The notes beneath the pieces were generated by a model. That model saw only the letters and a program-made list of their open reading frames with translations. It was not told where the DNA came from and searched no databases. A stretch of DNA of 64,000 bases from the NCBI GenBank assembly GCA_043554545.1, contig CP121337.1, forward strand, positions 3,286,001 through 3,350,000, written 5' to 3'. Positions 61,003 to 64,000 of this stretch are shown here, piece after piece. Position 1 is the first letter of the stretch. Every line of letters begins with the position of its first letter. The position numbers and the translations under genes are program-made. This DNA is from UBA7330 sp043554545 (GTDB lineage Bacteria > Bacteroidota > Bacteroidia > Cytophagales > Cyclobacteriaceae).

Positions 61003-61859
61003 TATTGAATCATCTTCTCAATTGGTACGACTAAAATTCCTTGCGCTCCTGCATCTCTTAATTTCTCAATGCTTTCCCAAAAATCATCTTCATTGATCAC
61101 CGAGTGAATGCTGTGCCAACCTTTTTCTGCCAAAGGCAACACCGTTGGGCTTCTCATACCCGGCAATAGGGAGATGATCTTATCAAGAGATTCATCGGGC
61201 GCATTTAATAAAACGTACTTGTTGTTTTTTCCAACGAGTACTGCATCCATTCTAAAAACCAATTGATTAAGCAGTTGTTTCTTCTCAGCGCTTAATTTAT
61301 CTGTACCAATCAACACTGCCTCAGAGCGCATAACCTCCTCCACTTCTACCAACCCATTGCTGAGCAAAGTACTTCCGGAACTCACGATATCACAAATTCC
61401 TTCTGCCAGGCCAATGCCGGGAGCGATCTCTACTGATCCGCTAATCTCATGAATCTCCGCCTTGACCTGCTTACTTGCTAAAAAAGACTGAAGGATAAAT
61501 GGATAAGAAGTAGCGATGCTTTTCCCATCGAAAAACTCGATGCCCCGATAGTCTACATTGCGAGGAATAGCCAAGGAAAGTCTGCATTTTGAAAACCCGA
61601 GCTTTTTAATAACCTGAGTATTCTTCTGAGCCTCTTCCTGCACATTAAACCCAACAACACCTATATCAGCAATCCCATCCTCCACATATCCGGGGATATC
61701 ATCATCTCTGAGAAACAGGAATTCGATAGGGAAGTTTGAAGAAACGGCCTTCAGCTTCCTGGCACCATTATTTAGTTTTATCCCACATTCCTTAAAAAGC
61801 TTTAATGAATCTTCACTAAGCCTTCCAGACTTTTGAATGGCAACTTTTAAATTTGGCAT
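61002..61859 (-). CDS. hisG: ATP phosphoribosyltransferase (long form)
   Basis: First, feedback-controlled step of histidine synthesis. 285 residues, the long form with a C-terminal histidine-binding domain (MRSPTVLPLAEKGWHSIHSV) that needs no HisZ. Catalytic part: KVAIQKSGRLSEDSLKLF, DIPGYVEDGIADIGVVG, and the PRPP loop ICDIVSSGSTLLSNGL. First gene of the hisGDCB cluster, with an upstream leader of about 120 bases that contains a possible His-rich peptide. Confidence 0.96.
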   Translation of the reverse strand: MPNLKVAIQKSGRLSEDSLKLFKECGIKLNNGARKLKAVSSNFPIEFLFLRDDDIPGYVEDGIADIGVVGFNVQEEAQKNTQVIKKLGFSKCRLSLAIPRNVDYRGIEFFDGKSIATSYPFILQSFLASKQVKAEIHEISGSVEIAPGIGLAEGICDIVSSGSTLLSNGLVEVEEVMRSEAVLIGTDKLSAEKKQLLNQLVFRMDAVLVGKNNKYVLLNAPDESLDKIISLLPGMRSPTVLPLAEKGWHSIHSVINEDDFWESIEKLRDAGAQGILVVPIEKMIQ

Positions 61860-61935
61860 AATAGAAAAAAGTAGAGATTTTTCGGAAAATTAGACTGTAA
61901 ACACTCAATTAACTAAAACATAGCAAGTATCCCGC

Positions 61936-61980
61936 TCATGCAGAAGGATGAAAAATGTGGAATAAAATTGAGTGGTTCAT
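61936..61980 (-). CDS. Candidate his leader peptide
   Basis: A 14-codon frame MNHSILFHIFHPSA with three His codons lies in the transcript leader of hisG. Its ATG is four bases after a TAnnTTTG box, so it could be translated from the very start of the message. Just inside and after it, CACTCAATT (minus strand 61974-61966) can pair with AATTGAGTG (61910-61902), and six T occur shortly before hisG. Amino-acid-sensing leader peptides are known for his operons, but the His are not adjacent here, so this is tentative. Confidence 0.4.
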   Translation of the reverse strand: MNHSILFHIFHPSA

Positions 61981-61984
61981 CCCG

Positions 61985-61992
61985 CAAAGTTA
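61985..61992 (-). promoter_or_regulatory. -7 promoter element of the his operon
   Basis: TAACTTTG on the minus strand, an exact TAnnTTTG match. At the expected 20-base distance upstream the sequence is TTC rather than TTG. It predicts a transcript start near 61980, giving a leader of about 120 bases before hisG. Confidence 0.5.
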
Positions 61993-62045
61993 TATAGGTA
62001 ATCCGATTTTCCGAATTTATTTCTTTGTGTAAGTAGTCAGGAAAT

Positions 62046-62900
62046 CTATAAAGCTTTGTCCAGGCTGAATGTCCAAACTGGAACTTTGGCATGGTTGACC
62101 ACATCTTCCGCAATACTGCCGGAAAAGAAATGTCCTACTCCTCTTCTTTGCCTGGTGCCAATGGCAATCAGATCGGCATCTACATCTTCAGCATATGCTA
62201 TGATACCATCTTCCTCATTCGAGTGATTGTAAATATCAAATGAGCAATTCTCAATATTAAATTCACTGATAAAATTTTCCATTTGTTTCTTGTCATGCCT
62301 GGTCGTGGTAAAACTTGCAGGCGTATTGATTTTAACAATCTTCAGTTTAGCACTAAAAGCAGTTTGAAGTGCCTTTAATTTATGTACAAATGCTGCTGGG
62401 ACATCAATGAAGTTAGAGGCAAAAACAATATCATCCACATCAGAAATATGGCTCTCTTTTTGAACCGTCAAAACGGGACATTTTGAGAATCTAACCATTC
62501 GTTCAGCCTGGCTCCCTACCAAAAACTCCTCTAATCCATCACTACCGCCGGTGCCCATTACTACCAGGTCAATTTTCTGGGTTGAGATCACCTCAGATAT
62601 TTCTTTAAAAGGCTGTCCAATGACAATCTTATATTGGATATCTATGTCTGCATAGATGCTGTCGGCAATTACGATCTCCAATTTTTCTTCTATCGTCTTG
62701 AAGAGTTTATTAATATATAATTCCTCCATTGGATCTACATTACTAATACCCATGGTTTTGAAGGTCTCAGGTGTGGGATGCTCCAAAACATTGATGACAG
62801 TAATACTACAACCTTTTGCATTTTCAGCTATTTCAGCTGCCAGGTTTAACGCATTTTTAGCGATATCAGAGAAATCGTAAGGAACGAGAATTCTTTCCAT
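62046..62900 (-). CDS. Universal stress protein, two tandem domains
   Basis: UspA-family protein of 284 residues. MERILVPYDFSDIAKNALNL at 62900 is the natural start (a frame from 62921 adds seven residues). Domain 1 ends with the nucleotide loop LVVMGTGGSDGLEEFLVGSQ and domain 2 with LIAIGTRQRRGVGHFFSGS (GxxG-9x-GS), so both look able to bind ATP, unlike the Usp at 48821. Likely a stress or energy-status protein. Confidence 0.88.
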   Translation of the reverse strand: MERILVPYDFSDIAKNALNLAAEIAENAKGCSITVINVLEHPTPETFKTMGISNVDPMEELYINKLFKTIEEKLEIVIADSIYADIDIQYKIVIGQPFKEISEVISTQKIDLVVMGTGGSDGLEEFLVGSQAERMVRFSKCPVLTVQKESHISDVDDIVFASNFIDVPAAFVHKLKALQTAFSAKLKIVKINTPASFTTTRHDKKQMENFISEFNIENCSFDIYNHSNEEDGIIAYAEDVDADLIAIGTRQRRGVGHFFSGSIAEDVVNHAKVPVWTFSLDKAL

Positions 62901-62965
62901 TATTATAGATTTTAGGTACAAGGTTCTAAGTTAATGAATATTAAGAACCCACAAAGTTGATTTTA

Positions 62966-63871
62966 CTAAATTTGAAGTTGACCTATGCCGAATAATATCA
63001 CAAACAATAAGGTTGAAATAGCCATTTGCTTTAGGTAAGGATCAAGCGCTGCAGCAGTTTTTTTCGTGTATACTGCCCTGGCGTTTAAGAAAAACAATGG
63101 GCAGGTAAGCAAAAAAAGCCAGGACAACCAGGAATCTCCGTTGTTTAGTAGGGTATATAGCGTAGCAGAAAATAATCCAGTTGACAATAATATCCAATGA
63201 TAAATCACTGCTCGATCCCTTCCCAGGCGAACGGGTATCGAATACTTCCCGTTTCTTTTATCTGATTCAATGTCCCTGATATTATTGACATTGAGTACTC
63301 CAACAGCAAATAGGCCTGTCGAAAGTGCAGGTAAAAGAAGTATAGGATTGAATTGTTTGCTTAAGAGGAAATAACTACCGGCCACACCGACAAAACCAAA
63401 AAAGATCAGCACAAAAAGATCGCCCCATCCCGAATATCCATATGGGCTTTTTCCTACGGTATACTTAATCGCTGCCATGATAGCTCCCAGACCCAACACC
63501 AGAAATACTAGACCCAGTGACCAATCTGTTCCCAACGCAAACCAAATCAACAATACGCCTGCCAGCAAAGAGAGTCCGGCAAAGAGATAGAGAAGCACTT
63601 TCATTTCTTGCCGGGAAATCAATCCTGATTGGACGGCCCGACTCGGTCCTTCCCTGTCAGCTCCATCTACTCCGGAAGTGGCATCGCCATAGTCATTTGC
63701 CAGGTTGGAAAGGATTTGTAAAAAAACTGTAGTCAATAAGCCCAAGGTAAATATCCACAGATCAAAATATCCGTCTCCTATGGCCAGTAAAGTACCCATC
63801 AATATACTGGAAATGGCGAGAGGTAATGTCCTCAATCGGAAGGCTTTGATCCATACACCTAACTTTCTCAT
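62966..63871 (-). CDS. menA: 1,4-dihydroxy-2-naphthoate polyprenyltransferase
   Basis: Attaches the isoprenoid tail in menaquinone synthesis, in the inner membrane. The 301 residues form nine helices; LANDYGDATSGVDGADREGP carries the prenyl-diphosphate motif NDxxD, and VNNIRDIESDKRNGKYSIPV the second Asp motif. VWIKAFRLRTLPLAISSILM is the usual start. Its ATG lies one base after the stop of the upstream partial gene, so the two are one transcript. Confidence 0.93.
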   Translation of the reverse strand: MRKLGVWIKAFRLRTLPLAISSILMGTLLAIGDGYFDLWIFTLGLLTTVFLQILSNLANDYGDATSGVDGADREGPSRAVQSGLISRQEMKVLLYLFAGLSLLAGVLLIWFALGTDWSLGLVFLVLGLGAIMAAIKYTVGKSPYGYSGWGDLFVLIFFGFVGVAGSYFLLSKQFNPILLLPALSTGLFAVGVLNVNNIRDIESDKRNGKYSIPVRLGRDRAVIYHWILLSTGLFSATLYTLLNNGDSWLSWLFLLTCPLFFLNARAVYTKKTAAALDPYLKQMAISTLLFVILFGIGQLQI

Positions 63872-63872
63872 C

Positions 63873-64000
63873 TCACATTCTTGATGGTACCTGTATCCCT
63901 AATAATTCCATTGACTGGCGTATGATCCTCGCCGTGACTTTTGATAGCACTACGCGCATCTTGAGTAAATTTCCGTCTTCCTCATTAAAAATAGAGACCT
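63873..64000 (-). CDS. C-terminal end of an unidentified gene (partial)
   Basis: The open frame entering from the window edge reads VSIFNEEDGNLLKMRVVLSK and ends IIRQSMELLGIQVPSRM. It stops one base before the menA start. Too short to assign; its position suggests it is co-transcribed with menA. It is not recognisable as the end of MenB or MenD. Confidence 0.45.
   Translation of the reverse strand, partial: VSIFNEEDGNLLKMRVVLSKVTARIIRQSMELLGIQVPSRM

Overview
The window reads as chromosomal DNA of a free-living, probably marine member of the Bacteroidetes (order Cytophagales or close). The evidence is a type IX secretion (T9SS) C-terminal sorting domain, a FecI/FecR/TonB-receptor cluster, many outer-membrane and Bacteroidetes-style lipoproteins (signal ending in Cys followed by acidic residues), promoters of the TTG-N20-TAnnTTTG type, BlaI/M56 regulators, long-form HisG with bifunctional HisB, and MenA (menaquinone). 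Genus and species cannot be told. No rRNA, tRNA or CRISPR array was seen.

Layout. 0-2.6 kb: leucine-rich-repeat lipoprotein, VOC protein, two coupled small membrane proteins and dispersed hairpin repeats. 2.7-9.6 kb: an ECF sigma / FecR anti-sigma / TonB-dependent receptor cluster flanked by three lipoproteins; fecR and the two outward-facing lipoprotein units share one promoter signature (GGTAGGGATTT-N7-CTTTC-N-GTTTT or close to it), so this looks like a self-contained regulon. 9.6-21.4 kb: ordinary metabolism, transport and regulation (YciI, DMT exporter, DUF1353, BlaI/M56 pair with two operators, SLC12-like cotransporter with a 39-aa upstream protein, DUF547, NTF2-like, secreted metallo-beta-lactamase-fold protein, AhpD-like protein with an AraC regulator, ModF-like ATPase). 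21.9-24 kb: an unrecognised pair, a coiled-coil membrane protein plus a vWA-like lipoprotein. 24-29.5 kb: envelope proteins and a TonB-dependent receptor. 29.5-33.2 kb: a divergent YdeP-type molybdoenzyme and glutathione-independent formaldehyde dehydrogenase. 33.4-42.1 kb: DinB, a secreted SUMF1-domain protein coupled to a 1201-aa T9SS cargo protein with Gly-rich tandem repeats, an AraC regulator, and a TetR/hydrolase pair sharing an identical operator palindrome.

42.1-57.5 kb is more fluid and decayed: TAT-exported oxidoreductase, HU-like protein, a methyltransferase/esterase operon, Crp, NYN nuclease-like protein, stress protein, aldose epimerase, a degenerate copy of the oxidoreductase 3' end, a stranded T9SS domain, a dead IS110-type transposase, an IS3-type end, a possible group II intron fragment, a VapBC pair with a shortened toxin, and two copies of a 4 x 22-bp palindromic array that is the most unusual non-coding feature here. 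57.5-62 kb: hisGDCB on the minus strand, preceded by a candidate His-containing leader peptide at a likely leaderless promoter; the usual downstream his genes are absent and mobile-element debris lies there instead. 62-64 kb: universal stress protein, menA, and the end of a gene running off the window.
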